Shown: positions 12,333 through 22,768 of the stretch, piece by piece
Position numbering within the stretch: position 1 is the stretch's first letter
How the letters are laid out: each line of letters begins with the position of its first letter
NCBI RefSeq assembly: GCF_000516985.1
Contig: NW_006917091.1
Location: forward strand, 6,278,618-6,342,617
Direction: 5' to 3'
Length of the DNA: 64,000 nt
Source of the DNA: Pestalotiopsis fici W106-1
Lineage: Eukaryota; Ascomycota; Sordariomycetes; Amphisphaeriales; Sporocadaceae
Program-made: the position numbers and the translations under genes
Notes under the pieces: generated by a model
The model's input: the letters and a program-made list of their open reading frames with translations, nothing else
What the model was told of the DNA's origin: nothing
Databases searched by the model: none

Positions 12333-12409
12333 TGGCTTAGTTGGTAGCCGCCGGCATTTCAACTTTGAATAATGCGTGCGCGTGAGGGTTCGATTCCTTC
12401 GTAGGCCCA
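12333..12409 (+). ncRNA. tRNA-like Pol III element, copy 2
   Basis: This is a second copy about 350 bp downstream of the first. Box A is TGGCTTAGTTGG (12333-12344) and box B is GGTTCGATTCC (12387-12397). It shares the run GTTGGTAGCCGCCGGC and the 3' end AGGCCCA with copy 1, while the middle differs and is 4 nt shorter. The anticodon-like stem is GCATT/AATGC against GCGAT/ATTGC in copy 1, so the sequence differs while pairing is kept. The T-stem (GAGGG/CCTTC) also pairs. As in copy 1, a canonical acceptor stem is not obvious. Confidence 0.5.
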
Positions 12410-12761
12410 AGAAATTATTTCTTCTTTCCCCAGGGTGCCTTTTTTGCTGTTTTATGGTCACAAAAGACTATACAGCTGGACTTGTGCCTGGATAAATGAT
12501 GGGTTTTGTAACAGACAGTCCCCGGGCATGTGCCCAGTACAGAATTCTTGATATACGACAGCAAAATAAAGACAAGAATATATTAATGTCACCGGCCTTT
12601 GGCTACCTAGTCATAACGCCTTCACAGAGAAGGAAAATGGGACCCGCAATCACTTAAAAGCGTATTGCACCCCTTCAGTACGAGCACTTGAGCCAAGTAT
12701 CATACTCATACCTTTGAATCCAATGAGACTTCATGTAATAACAATGCACTACGTTACATTA

Positions 12762-15609
12762 TTACTGTCTCTGCTCAATGAATGCTTGAGCCTCTGAACC
12801 GGAATTAGCAACGGCGTCGTCCCTCATGTAATCAAGTGACTACTTACGTGTGTAGCGATCCATTTGCTTACTGAGTTCATTCTTGAAGTCAGAAACAATC
12901 TCAACGACATCTTCGAGATACGCAACTCCAAGTTTCTCGTCCTTTGAGGCTGCAAGACCGACGGCAGATGTAATGACGTTGCGAATCTGGCGCCCATCGA
13001 ACCCCTTTTTCGGTAATTTCTTCTCGCACCAATTGTTGATATCGTTCCATTCCTCCATGTTCACCATGTCATTCTTCTTGTACTGCTTCAAAAACATTTT
13101 GAAGATGTCAGCAGTTTGTTTTGGCGTGAGTGACTCGTATTTGAATGCAATGTTGATCCGAGATTGGACAGCAACATCGAATTGGGCAATCTGGTTCGTG
13201 GTGAGGATCATGATACCTCGGTAATACTCGAGGACTCGTAGAAACACTGGAGTAAGAATGAGAGTCAACTCCTTAGGTGTGGAAGTCTTAAACAGTATCT
13301 ACCTGACACCAGTGCATTTCGTTCTGTAGTTGCTCCAACCTGTCCAGAACCTCTGCTTTGTAGGAAGACATCGGCTTCATCACTGCAAACATAAAAATCA
13401 GCGACACAATCAGGGTTTTTTATCTTGTTGATTTGCACCAGGAAAGCTCGTTATAACTTACATCAGTAAGATCGCTTTCCATGTCTGCGCAAGATCAAAA
13501 ATCCTCTCGAGGTTGGGCTCCACATATCTCGCCGACGTACCAACGTCGGCAACGCCAATGGAGAGCAACGGTTTGCGAGTCGCGATCGCAATAGTCTCAG
13601 CTTTTTAGGCGTTAGAATGGGTATTGGAGAGCTGAGGGATGGACGTTACCTGTGGATGTTTTACCAACACCAGGAGGGCCTGTACGTATCAGTAGAGCTC
13701 TCCCTTCCGCAGTCAATATGGAGACATACCATATAGAAGTATGATCAAACCTTTGCCCTTACCGGGCACAATATCCTCCAGCTGATAGAGATTGTCACTA
13801 TATGCTGCGTAGTGGCTCTTGACAAGCCCCATGAGGACAGCCTTCCGGTCCAATACGGGGTCTTCAGGCAGCACCAATCTGTCGTTGAACGCGGTGTGTG
13901 AGCCATCCACGTCAATGTCCTCGATGCCATCAACAAGAAACTGTGCCCACATCTTCTCCTGGAGTATATACCCCATGACGCGGGCAGAGCATAGCATGAA
14001 CTGCTCGTCTTCCCAGTCGTATTCTGGTGCACCAGGGATACGATCATATCTGGTTCAGAGAGCTTTCTGGAGGTTATCATTGCGCAAGCATAATTTGCAG
14101 CGGCACTCTGACGTGTCATCATTGAGTGCAGCCGTGCCCACACATTGCCCAACTTGAGCATACTTGTAGTGAGAGGCGAAATCTACCATCACCAGCTCAA
14201 TTGAACCCTAGGCGCCAATCAGCTTCTTTGATTCTTCATTCACTTCTGCTGATTCTGTTTTCTTCCTCTTTTGTTTCTTTTCAAAATCAGCAGCCCAACA
14301 TCCGCCGCGCGACTCACATGATAACCAATATTCTTCAAAAAGGGTCCTCGCATTTGAGGTTGCATCGTCGGAAACGTAGAGCCTGGATAAGCAGTGCCCC
14401 CATCATCGTCCTGTTAAAGTTAACGATTCGTCCTAACCATGCCAAATGATTTACTTGCCCTTTCTGTGACGAATCCGAATCCTTTTCTGTCAATCATCGC
14501 CTGGCCTTGATATCTGAACATACCACTGCCGAATGAATCATAACATATTCTTCGAAACTTTTTACCTCTCTCTATTAGCTTTCCCTTCATTTCCTCCTTG
14601 TTTGGGACATATTTCCAAGGATATATCGGCAGTGCTGATATGGGTTTCGTTTCATCGAACCTATCGATTGAGAAGGTGATCAAGTAACGATCAAAGGAAA
14701 TCCCATCCCAATCATATATAAGACATCTCAGTAGCCAATGATTTGAGCCAGGCGTCCCGTACGATGGAGGTCGGCTATCCAGCACCAGAAGCACTTGGTC
14801 CTGATCCAGAATTGTTTTTGAATATACCAAGGTCCCGGGAGGAAAGATTGTCCACAATGCCTCAAATGTGATACTATCGGCGAAGACTAGGTCTCTTCGG
14901 GCCTGCATATATCGATCGAGGTTGGCGTCTCCAGACCATTCGCTGAGTTGCGACAGAAGGTCCCGGAGATCTGATCGTGCGGTTTGGTCCTCTTCAGTGC
15001 CCCCTTCTTTCTGCGTCTCTGATTCGAGCGCATCCCAATGGTGTATGATCTGATAGAATGGAGATATCAGTTTCAACGTCCCTTCGGATAATGGATGCAG
15101 AGTGTATGATTTGACAACTGTCCGAAGCAAGCTCCCCAATTCGGGTGACATGATTGTCAGCTCCGAAGAAGAAACTTCTCCGTTTCCTGGGGGGAGTTTG
15201 CACAGGATAAATGATTTCGGAGTCACCCCTGCTCGCTGTTTGTCGACGTTTCTCTTCTCAAGATGTTTCTTGTAGTTGAAGTTTCTTTCCCTTATGGTTC
15301 CAGTTCGGATATCCCTTGTCTGGATGACCACTTGGTATCTGGCATTTTCATCTGCACAATCTGAACAGCCCTCTTCCTCGTCCTCCGTCCCCTCACTGTA
15401 CAATGGCTGCATATCACTGTACATCGGCCGATCACCTTGTTCAATTCTCTGATCTCGACGTTGGATAGGGGGAGCGTCTACCAAATCGATTTAGTCTCTG
15501 CTGATAAACACCCGTACTCATTAGTCTGCTTACTGGCGAATGGTCTTGGTGGGATCGGCGGCCGAGGCCCCCATTGAGAGCTCTGCATTCTTCTGGGCAA
15601 TGCATGCAT
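12762..15609 (-). CDS. DUF7025-type AAA+ ATPase with an in-frame TGA
   Basis: Nine exons join: 15534..15609, 14455..15477, 14318..14382, 13730..14207, 13650..13679, 13462..13600, 13303..13382, 12848..13246, 12762..12793, totalling 774 codons. The N-terminal half matches the fungal domain that precedes this AAA class (ALWTIFPPGTLVYSK, DRYLITFSIDRFD, a CxCxxC motif). The ATPase module is complete: Walker A GPPGVGKTS near residue 548, Walker B ILLIDEADVF near 602, sensor-1 MILTTNQ and an arginine-finger region (AVQSRINIAF). An in-frame TGA at 14055-14057 (codon 439) interrupts otherwise continuous homology between the CxCxxC motif and the EYDWEDEQFMLCS segment. It may be a recent null allele, a base error, or be removed by a weak 63 bp intron. 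The exon 2-3 and 3-4 joins and the start codon are the least certain. Confidence 0.72.
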
Positions 15610-16281
15610 TGTAACACATCCATATGTAGCGCAGCTATATTCCGACTTGGACGTTGACACTGTGTGCGCAGCCTCGATATAGAGCAGTTCTGAGACCTGA
15701 ATGTAGAAGTGACAAGCAATGAAGTAGATGAGAAAGTTTCGAGGGCGGTGTTAATCTGCTCTGATTTTATGGCTTTACAGGAAGTTACCACAAGGTGTAA
15801 GTGACGAAGGTGCACTGCTAGGAAGGCCACCTATCTAAGAATTTGTTTGCATTGCACAAGGGCGCCTACGGTCATGTATAAAGCCGCAAGTTATGCCTGA
15901 TCGAATTAATGCCGTGTGACTACAATGGCGTGGTGGCAGAGTCTTTGGCCAATACATATATTACAATGGGCACAACGATTAGTATCAAGCTAATGTAATG
16001 CAGGGAGGAATTCAAAGGCAATATGCGGTATTACATGCCCTCATACAAAACGCGTCTCACAACAGAGGTGTATATAGGTAACCAAGGAGATGGCATCGCC
16101 ACTGGTCAAAGTCCAGTACTCCCGCGGGGATGCAGGCAGGCGCGCCACCAAGCACAGCCTCGTGAAGAGGTAATTTGTGCTTCGCTTGTCCGTTATAGAT
16201 TTGGTGGCCATATCTACCCCGACCCTTGTGTGCGTTTAGTCTATTTCGGCTCCCTGGATTGTACCATCGGTAGTCATCAAA
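15610..16281. promoter_or_regulatory. Shared divergent promoter region
   Basis: 672 bp between the starts of the AAA ATPase (minus) and the STAND-like protein (plus). No gene seen. Head-to-head spacing makes this the promoter for both; no specific operator could be assigned. Confidence 0.5.
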
Positions 16282-18228
16282 ATGGATAATCTCCTAGATT
16301 CGTGGCCAAAGGAGGTAGGTCTGCAGAAAACAGATCTTGATTCACGGGAGTTGTAAGTGCCTTGATATACGATCATGTATATGAGCATTAGCTAACTTCA
16401 GAGGTTTTACAGCATCCAACTGGTTGAGATCGAAGAGAAGCAGAAGTGCTTTCATGCCTGGCTGGAAAGAAGGCAACTTGCACTGGAGGAAAGACAAGCT
16501 CTACATTGTCGCAACTATGGCGAGTTTGCTGCCTATTGGTCGGAAGTCAGCGAAGGTGCTCAGTCAAGCTTTTCCCTAAGACATGAAAAAGGGTGGCGCA
16601 AATGGACCAAGACGTGTCAAAGCTATGCGATCGAAATTCATGACCTCATGATGAACATCAAGCCACTACTTGACATTGTCAGTTCCCTTGGAGCACCATA
16701 CAGTGGAGCTGCTATTGGAACGCTGACAGGACTATTCGCGGTATGTATCGATGAGCATTCGCGTTTGATTGATCAAATTGCTCAGTTGCTAATCTGGCAT
16801 GCATAGATAGCTGTAACGAAAACCGAGCTGGACAGCACCGTTTGCTCTGCCATCACAGGCATTAGAGACAGACTTCCCGGCTTTCAGATGTATGAAAAAA
16901 TCTATCAGCACAACTCTGATCTCAAAAAGAAGATTGCCCTGTCCTATATTCGTTTCATTGAACTTTCAATGTCCATCACAAAGTACTGCTTGCGATCAGG
17001 TTCATGTAAGCTCTATTGAGCAAACGTGAGTTGGGAAATTTACTGATACAATCAGATCGATGGGCTATTGCGCTCTTTGATCCCACCAAGTTCATGGACC
17101 AGATGAACCTAGCAAATGAAGCCGTGATGCAGGTTCGACTCAAATGTGAGGAGCTACTCAACGAGAGAGTGTATGATCTGGATAAGCATATCAAATCCCT
17201 CAAGACTGAAACCCTGGATCTGAAGACTGAGATTAGAGGTAAGCCGGCGAGCTATCCCTACACCCAAACTCTACTAACAAAACCCAGGGCTGCGAGACTC
17301 GGCGAATAGTACGTAAGGACAACTGACAAAACTCTCCAAACTTACTGATTTGTCTACAGGAGTCCAAAAGGAGAAGCACACAGAAGTCTTACTCAGCCTC
17401 AAAGCAGATTTAGGAATTCAAACCTTTGACTTTCAGCTTCAACGCCAAGAGCTCGACAAGTATCACAAGGGGTTGCTCAACGAGAGCAGAGAAGAAGGCC
17501 ACTTCTTCCAACAAATGTCCGCCCACCGAATCAAAGAGCTGCAAGAAACCCGCGCTTTCGTGTCGTGGTCCACAGACGACACGTCCAGCGTCTTGTTCCT
17601 GCAGGGGCAAAACAGTCCGGAAATCGGCTATCACAAGAGCAGTAGCTGGATTTCACCCTTTGCGGTGGATCAAGTGATGCAGTTGCAAAAGACTGATCCC
17701 GGTGATCCCTTTGGTTACTGCATGTTGCCCGAGGATTCATCTGGCATTCATTCCGTGCTTCCCAGAATTCTATTCCACTTGCTAAATCACCGTCTCTGCG
17801 ACCTGGGACCGTCCGAGAATCGCTCAAAGCTCCAGCACGAAATAAAAATGTACGCGGCCTGTCATCTAGACAAGCAAACGTCAGAGCGTCGCAGGGCCCC
17901 GAGCAGCGAGGGCGACAAAGATGATGAACCGACGGCCATACTGCAGCGGGTGGCTCTCGCCGTCCTTGCGCTATACCCAGCGCATCAGCCTGTCCGCATC
18001 GTCCTCGATCGTATCGACAGGTGTCCCAAGGACGAGCAGTACGATTTGATGGATCTGCTGGGGTCGCTGATTCAAAAAGCTGCCTGTAATTTAAAGATTC
18101 TTTGTGTGGCTGACTCTGCCGCTTGGAGTGTATCCAAAGCAACATATGGCCGAACGTTTGGTGGTAGAGTGCACCTGGTGGAACTACAACAGAAGCTTCT
18201 GACAATGGGAGGTGAGACTGATTATTGA
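16282..18228 (+). CDS. STAND/NACHT-like protein with degenerate ATPase site
   Basis: Six exons join in frame: 16282..16352, 16413..16740, 16807..17005, 17056..17238, 17288..17308, 17360..18228 (556 residues); exon 5 is only 21 nt. The N-terminal half resembles the helical domain found before NACHT/ankyrin modules in fungal STAND proteins (SLGAPYSGAAIGTLTGLFAI, then helices, a coiled-coil-like part at about 235-300). The C-terminal half follows a NACHT layout, but the P-loop position reads LFLQGQNSPEIG without Lys or Ser/Thr, and the Walker B position reads RIVLDRIDRC with the second acidic residue replaced by Arg. No C-terminal repeat domain follows. It therefore looks like an ATPase-dead, truncated relative of nonself-recognition STAND proteins. 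Function unknown. Confidence 0.7.
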
Positions 18229-18447
18229 ATCAGCAAACCGGGATAGGCGTTGTGTTGTCAGACTTTCACACTCGGTATTGCGTAGTATGCTTTGGGTAAA
18301 GAGTATTGATGGTTTCTTTTGGGGGAGCTTTTATCTATAATCCTTGGGCAAGGTTCTATGCTTTCTATACAATGGTATCTCGACTCGTAATCATGACAAG
18401 GTTTTGTTTATACACGCCTGCATCGGCTCTCCAAATACTTGGGAAAT

Positions 18448-20874
18448 TCACGTGTGGCGCCCATCTCTGGCGCCCCAACTGCCTACCAGGGCCATTGCCT
18501 TTTCATCGCCATTGGCAAGTCGCTCATCTTGCAAGGCATCAGAAAGGCATCTCCACGGATCACGACTGCCGCCCCATTTCAGGAGATTCTCCTTGAGCCT
18601 CTCGCCATTGGCGCGATCAAGAGCGCCGCCATTCTGGCCGCCGGAAAAGACAACCTGCCAGACGCGTTCCGACAATGTCTGGTCGAATAGGTAGCTGTAA
18701 TATGTGCTGCCGTACCCGAAGAGATGACCGAAAAAGCCCTGCCACCTTGTGCCGGGCGCATCTGGTGGTAATCTCCCATGATCATGCTGGAGTTGGTGGT
18801 AGATGGCCGTGGAGTCAAAGCCCGGTTGTGATGGTTTTGACGAGTGCAACTCTTGGTCCAGCATTGCTAAAACAATCTGAGTCTCTCGCTCCGACGCCTC
18901 GAACCGCTTCCAAATGCCCAGTTTATCTGCAACAAGTCCATAGGGGAGCTTTTGGTCTGTTTTATAATGTCTAGCAAAGAGGGATAGAACTGTAGGATCG
19001 GCGCAAAAGTGCTCCATTAGCGTCGACGGCAGCTCGGCGAAATCCGTCGCACATCTGGTGCCCGCCACATTCTGCATTGAAGTTCTCGCCAGCACCGAGT
19101 GGATCGCGTGGCCCATCTCGTGGAATAGAGTCTCCATCTGATAGTAATCCAAAAGAGCCGGCGAGTTCTTTGCGTCTCTTTCATGATGGAAATCGCAGAC
19201 CAGAGCAATTGTTGGTAACTGCTTGATGGTGCCAGACTGTTGCGAGACGTGCATGCCATCATTGGCTGCATCGATAGCCTCTTCCATAGTCGTGGCGCCG
19301 GTTGCGTGTGCTGCCTCTTGTAGCTCTTGGTTGGAAATTTCTCTCGAGCAGCGAACAGTGAAGTGCGCCGGATTAGGCGACTTGTCGCTGCGGTAGAACA
19401 AGTCGACATATAATACGGCAACATGGCCATCAGTATCCGACACCACATCTAACCGCCTTACATCTGGGTGCCAAGTCTCTCCAGGCAGAACATCGCGGGG
19501 AACCAGTCTGATGCCGTAGAGTCGAGAGAATAGTCTCGACAAGCCTTGCATCACAGTGCCTAGTGAGAAGAAGGAAGACAAGATATCGCTCTCTCGTTTG
19601 CGCGACCTTATAGTCTTGCGAATCGTTTCCATGTAATAATCCTTGTCCCATGGTTGCAGGTCCCCAGGACTAGACGTGTGCGGATTTTCTTGCTTCGCTT
19701 TCAAAAGAGCTGCAACCTCTTCTTCCACAAAACGCGCATTGTGTTTCGACAGAGCCTGAAGGAACTGGTGCACAGACTCTGGCGACTTGGCCATCATTCT
19801 GTCCCTCAGAGCCATTTGACCATAACTCTGGAATCCAGATAGCTCAGCTAGCTCAGCACGTAATCTCAACAATGTCTCTAGACATTCAATGGACTGCGTC
19901 GAAGCTGTTCGTGTGGCGTGATATATTCTCTTCCTCGTGTCTTCATCCATGACGCTCCTCAATGCAACAGTCGCTTCCGGCGACATGGTGGGCAGATGGA
20001 CTCTTCCAAAACTTGAGTATTTCCGCGCCAGCCTCGGATCCATTCCCTGGAATTTGCTGCTGGGCAAGGATATTTGATGTGTTTCAGGAGACATGCGATC
20101 AACAAAGGCGGAGCCCAGTTCGCTGATATCCTGAGAAAGAGACACAAATCTATCCCGGGATTCTTTTGGGAGATGAATGGCCGACTTGAGAAAGTCTTGC
20201 CTCAGTAGGATCGCTACCGTCTCCTCTTCCTCGGACCAGCTCGAGCGCACTTCTGGCATTGCCAAGGCCGTACCCAGCTGATCGCATAGTCCCGTTGTCG
20301 TGTTGAGCTCGTTCATATACTGATATACGAGCGCCCATGCCTGCGAAGCTGCGGCCTGTATTTTGGGGTCGGGATGAGTTACCCTGACAAAATCGGACAC
20401 ATCCAAGACTCTACAAAGCAGATCGCTGAGCCTATCCAAGTCCCGAACTATGGCCTTGTACTCTTCCACGGACGAAGCCTTGAGCACCGTGTGGACGAGC
20501 TTATGTGCTTTTTCCAGATTGTCTTGGGCAAACGCTAGGAAGCCCGCTGGCGACGTTAGATATTTGTTCCTGAACAGCCCCACGTTTCCGTTGATCGCTC
20601 GGCTCGACGGCGGCGCAAAGTCCCTAAAGGTCTGCGGAGAGTCGAACAGCTTCCGGAGAAGGGTATCGTCATATTTTGTGCCCGGATCGCTGTGGTCGGT
20701 GGGTATACTCGTGGCATCGAATTTGGGCTGGGGTGCTGTGTTCGAAGCTGTTGTAAGCCAGCGCCGATGCGACGGGCTTAGGGGCTTTCGCGGCGTCTGG
20801 CGAAGGCATCGCGTGCAGGTCCATAGACCCGATCTGGCGGTTCTGATCATGTTATACTGGGCGCCACAGCTCAC
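18448..20874 (-). CDS. OCT1: Mitochondrial intermediate peptidase (M3 metallopeptidase)
   Basis: A single exon of 808 residues, the usual size for fungal Oct1. It removes an octapeptide from a subset of imported proteins after MPP cleavage in the matrix. The M3 zinc motif HEMGH is at 585-589 (LFHEMGHAIHSVL), with a downstream ligand glutamate in ELPSTLMEHF and the C-terminal family motif HLFGYGSTYYSYLFD. The N-terminus is basic with an RRWLTTAS presequence end. ATG 20874 gives MSCGAQYNMIRTARSG; the internal Met (codon at 20850) gives a more typical presequence start and may be the real initiator. No introns or defects seen. Confidence 0.93.
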   Translation of the reverse strand: MSCGAQYNMIRTARSGLWTCTRCLRQTPRKPLSPSHRRWLTTASNTAPQPKFDATSIPTDHSDPGTKYDDTLLRKLFDSPQTFRDFAPPSSRAINGNVGLFRNKYLTSPAGFLAFAQDNLEKAHKLVHTVLKASSVEEYKAIVRDLDRLSDLLCRVLDVSDFVRVTHPDPKIQAAASQAWALVYQYMNELNTTTGLCDQLGTALAMPEVRSSWSEEEETVAILLRQDFLKSAIHLPKESRDRFVSLSQDISELGSAFVDRMSPETHQISLPSSKFQGMDPRLARKYSSFGRVHLPTMSPEATVALRSVMDEDTRKRIYHATRTASTQSIECLETLLRLRAELAELSGFQSYGQMALRDRMMAKSPESVHQFLQALSKHNARFVEEEVAALLKAKQENPHTSSPGDLQPWDKDYYMETIRKTIRSRKRESDILSSFFSLGTVMQGLSRLFSRLYGIRLVPRDVLPGETWHPDVRRLDVVSDTDGHVAVLYVDLFYRSDKSPNPAHFTVRCSREISNQELQEAAHATGATTMEEAIDAANDGMHVSQQSGTIKQLPTIALVCDFHHERDAKNSPALLDYYQMETLFHEMGHAIHSVLARTSMQNVAGTRCATDFAELPSTLMEHFCADPTVLSLFARHYKTDQKLPYGLVADKLGIWKRFEASERETQIVLAMLDQELHSSKPSQPGFDSTAIYHQLQHDHGRLPPDAPGTRWQGFFGHLFGYGSTYYSYLFDQTLSERVWQVVFSGGQNGGALDRANGERLKENLLKWGGSRDPWRCLSDALQDERLANGDEKAMALVGSWGARDGRHT

Positions 20875-21247
20875 ATAGCTGGAATAATCAATACAAAGAC
20901 AAGATCATAAGAACATTAGACACGGGTATCGGAAGAGTGCGCGACGACGAGCAACCGCCAAAGAAGGAGAAAAGAATAAGTCTTGTTTGCTCCAAAAAGT
21001 TTGAGGCGTGACGCAAGGCTAAGGTAGGTATTAATTGGACTGATTGACTTATCGCTGGCGAGCTTGAGGTGTCTGCCCCAGTTAAAAATTCCCGAAGTCC
21101 GGGATTAGCCGCAAAAAGGTGGTAGTACATCACAAGCTTTAAGCCAGCCAAGTGAGTTCCAAGTGCTGGCTCTGACGTCCGACTTTGAGAGAAATCGACG
21201 ACCAACAACCAATTGTGATTTTTCCCATCCAGCAATTGAGCACAACA
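20875..21247. promoter_or_regulatory. Divergent promoter, OCT1 / MICOS gene
   Basis: 373 bp between two divergent genes for mitochondrial proteins. No gene seen; likely a shared promoter. Confidence 0.45.
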
Positions 21248-22187
21248 ATGGCTGCGAGAGTGCTGTTGGGACGGGTCAGTTCTATATATGATCTCATCAA
21301 TTGATTTTTGGGACCTTTTGGCTAACGAGACCTTTTTTTATAGCGTGTCGCCGCGCCTTTCATGGCCGCAACTCTCGCTGGAGGAGCTCTAATTCCCTCG
21401 GTCGCCTTTGCTGAGGCCCCGGAAGATCTGGTACGAGTCCCTGCCGACAAACGAGATCCCACTGATCAATCTGGTCACTAACCTACGGCTCCTTGTTTGA
21501 AATTACTGCAGTCCAAGAAGCCCATCTACGACGACTTCGAGATCCCTATCCCCCAAGGCCGCCGGCCCAACGCCATCGCCCTTTTCAGACACCATCCCGC
21601 GGGCCTCGTCACCAGAGTCGCCATCAGCAGAGACACAGCCGCTGCCGTCGTCATCCTCGCCGGCGCGCGGACCTACGCCCACAGACCGCCTGGCCGTGCA
21701 GATTGGCCGCGCCCGGCTGTTCCTGTACGAGCACGCCACGCGGGCCGAGGACGCCGTGAACCGGGGCATGGACCAGGCCTTCCACCTGGAGAAGTCCTTC
21801 ACGCAGACGGTGGCCTCGCTGGCGCCGCCGCGCGAGAGCGGCGAGCAGCTGATGCCGGGCCTCGTCTACGTCCTGGTCGCCGGCATGGCGGGAAGCATCG
21901 TCAGCCGCAACCGCAACATCCTGCTCCGCGCCGCGGCCCCCCTCGCCTTGGGAGTCGGCGCCGGCTGGCTCGTTCTCCCCGTCACCATGAACAATGTCAG
22001 CGGCCTGCTCTGGAAGTACGAGCAAAAGTTCCCCGTCATTGCCGAGGCCCACATCCGGACGCGTGAGAACATCTTCAAGAGCTTGGAGATGGCCAAGGTG
22101 CACTCTCAGGTTAGCAGACAATATGTAGACGAAAAGGTCACTGGTGTGCGAGACGCAGTCGAGGACTGGGTTAAGAAGGGCAAATAA
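21248..22187 (+). CDS. MICOS subunit MIC26/MIC27-like (apolipoprotein O family), frame broken
   Basis: Exon 1 is 21248..21274, exon 2 21344..21430 and exon 3 21512..22187. Exons 1-2 give an N-terminal leader (AARVLLGRRVAAPFMAATLAGGALIP). Exon 3 opens in phase with KKPIYDDFEIPIP, the conserved segment of the fungal family. The rest of the protein (PTPTDRLAVQIGRARLFLYE onward) is in the +1 frame, so the gene as written does not read through. Downstream, the family hallmarks are intact: the hydrophobic VYVLVAGMAGSIVSRNRN and LALGVGAGWLVLPVTM segments and a charged tail ending VEDWVKKGK. One extra base in the C5 run at 21550-21554 would explain the break. The protein shapes cristae junctions in the inner membrane. 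Confidence 0.78.
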
Positions 22188-22768
22188 AACAGGAGTCCAA
22201 GGCGGAAATGTGTTGATAGAGAGTAAAGGCCATACAAGCCTTGTATCATAGCGAATAGAGCTTATCTTCTATGTTCACAGTCTATCGTTCTAGTTCGAAG
22301 CACGTGCTTTCCTGCGTTAGATTATCGTGACCACCGTGAGCTCGAGTCCAATTTAGAAGGAGTCAAGATAGACATGCCATGAGTTTCGTGGCGTTCCCCG
22401 ATCTTGTTACATTTTGAGCTCATGACTCCCTACTTTGGGGAGGGGATGAATGTGCTACATATTATTGGCAAGTGATATTACCAGATGTATGCAGAGAACA
22501 CTAATAGTCTGTACTCAACGTTCGCTAGTCACTACTCAAGGGCGAATATATATTACTGGAAATTCTACTTTGCGGGAGCACCATATTGGACAACCAGTAG
22601 CATAGGCCCAGACTAGTCAGTTTCGCCTTCTCTCATGGTAAAATCACAATTGGATTGTCATTACTTTCTAAGCCAGTGCCGTGACTCTATGATGGGGTAT
22701 ATTGATGCAGCCATATTCCGATCCTCCTATTCAAACTTTTAATACAAAACCTAGACTCATTGTCCGCC
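22188..22768. other. Convergent intergenic spacer
   Basis: 581 bp between the 3' ends of the MICOS gene and TPC1. AT-rich; no gene seen. Confidence 0.5.
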
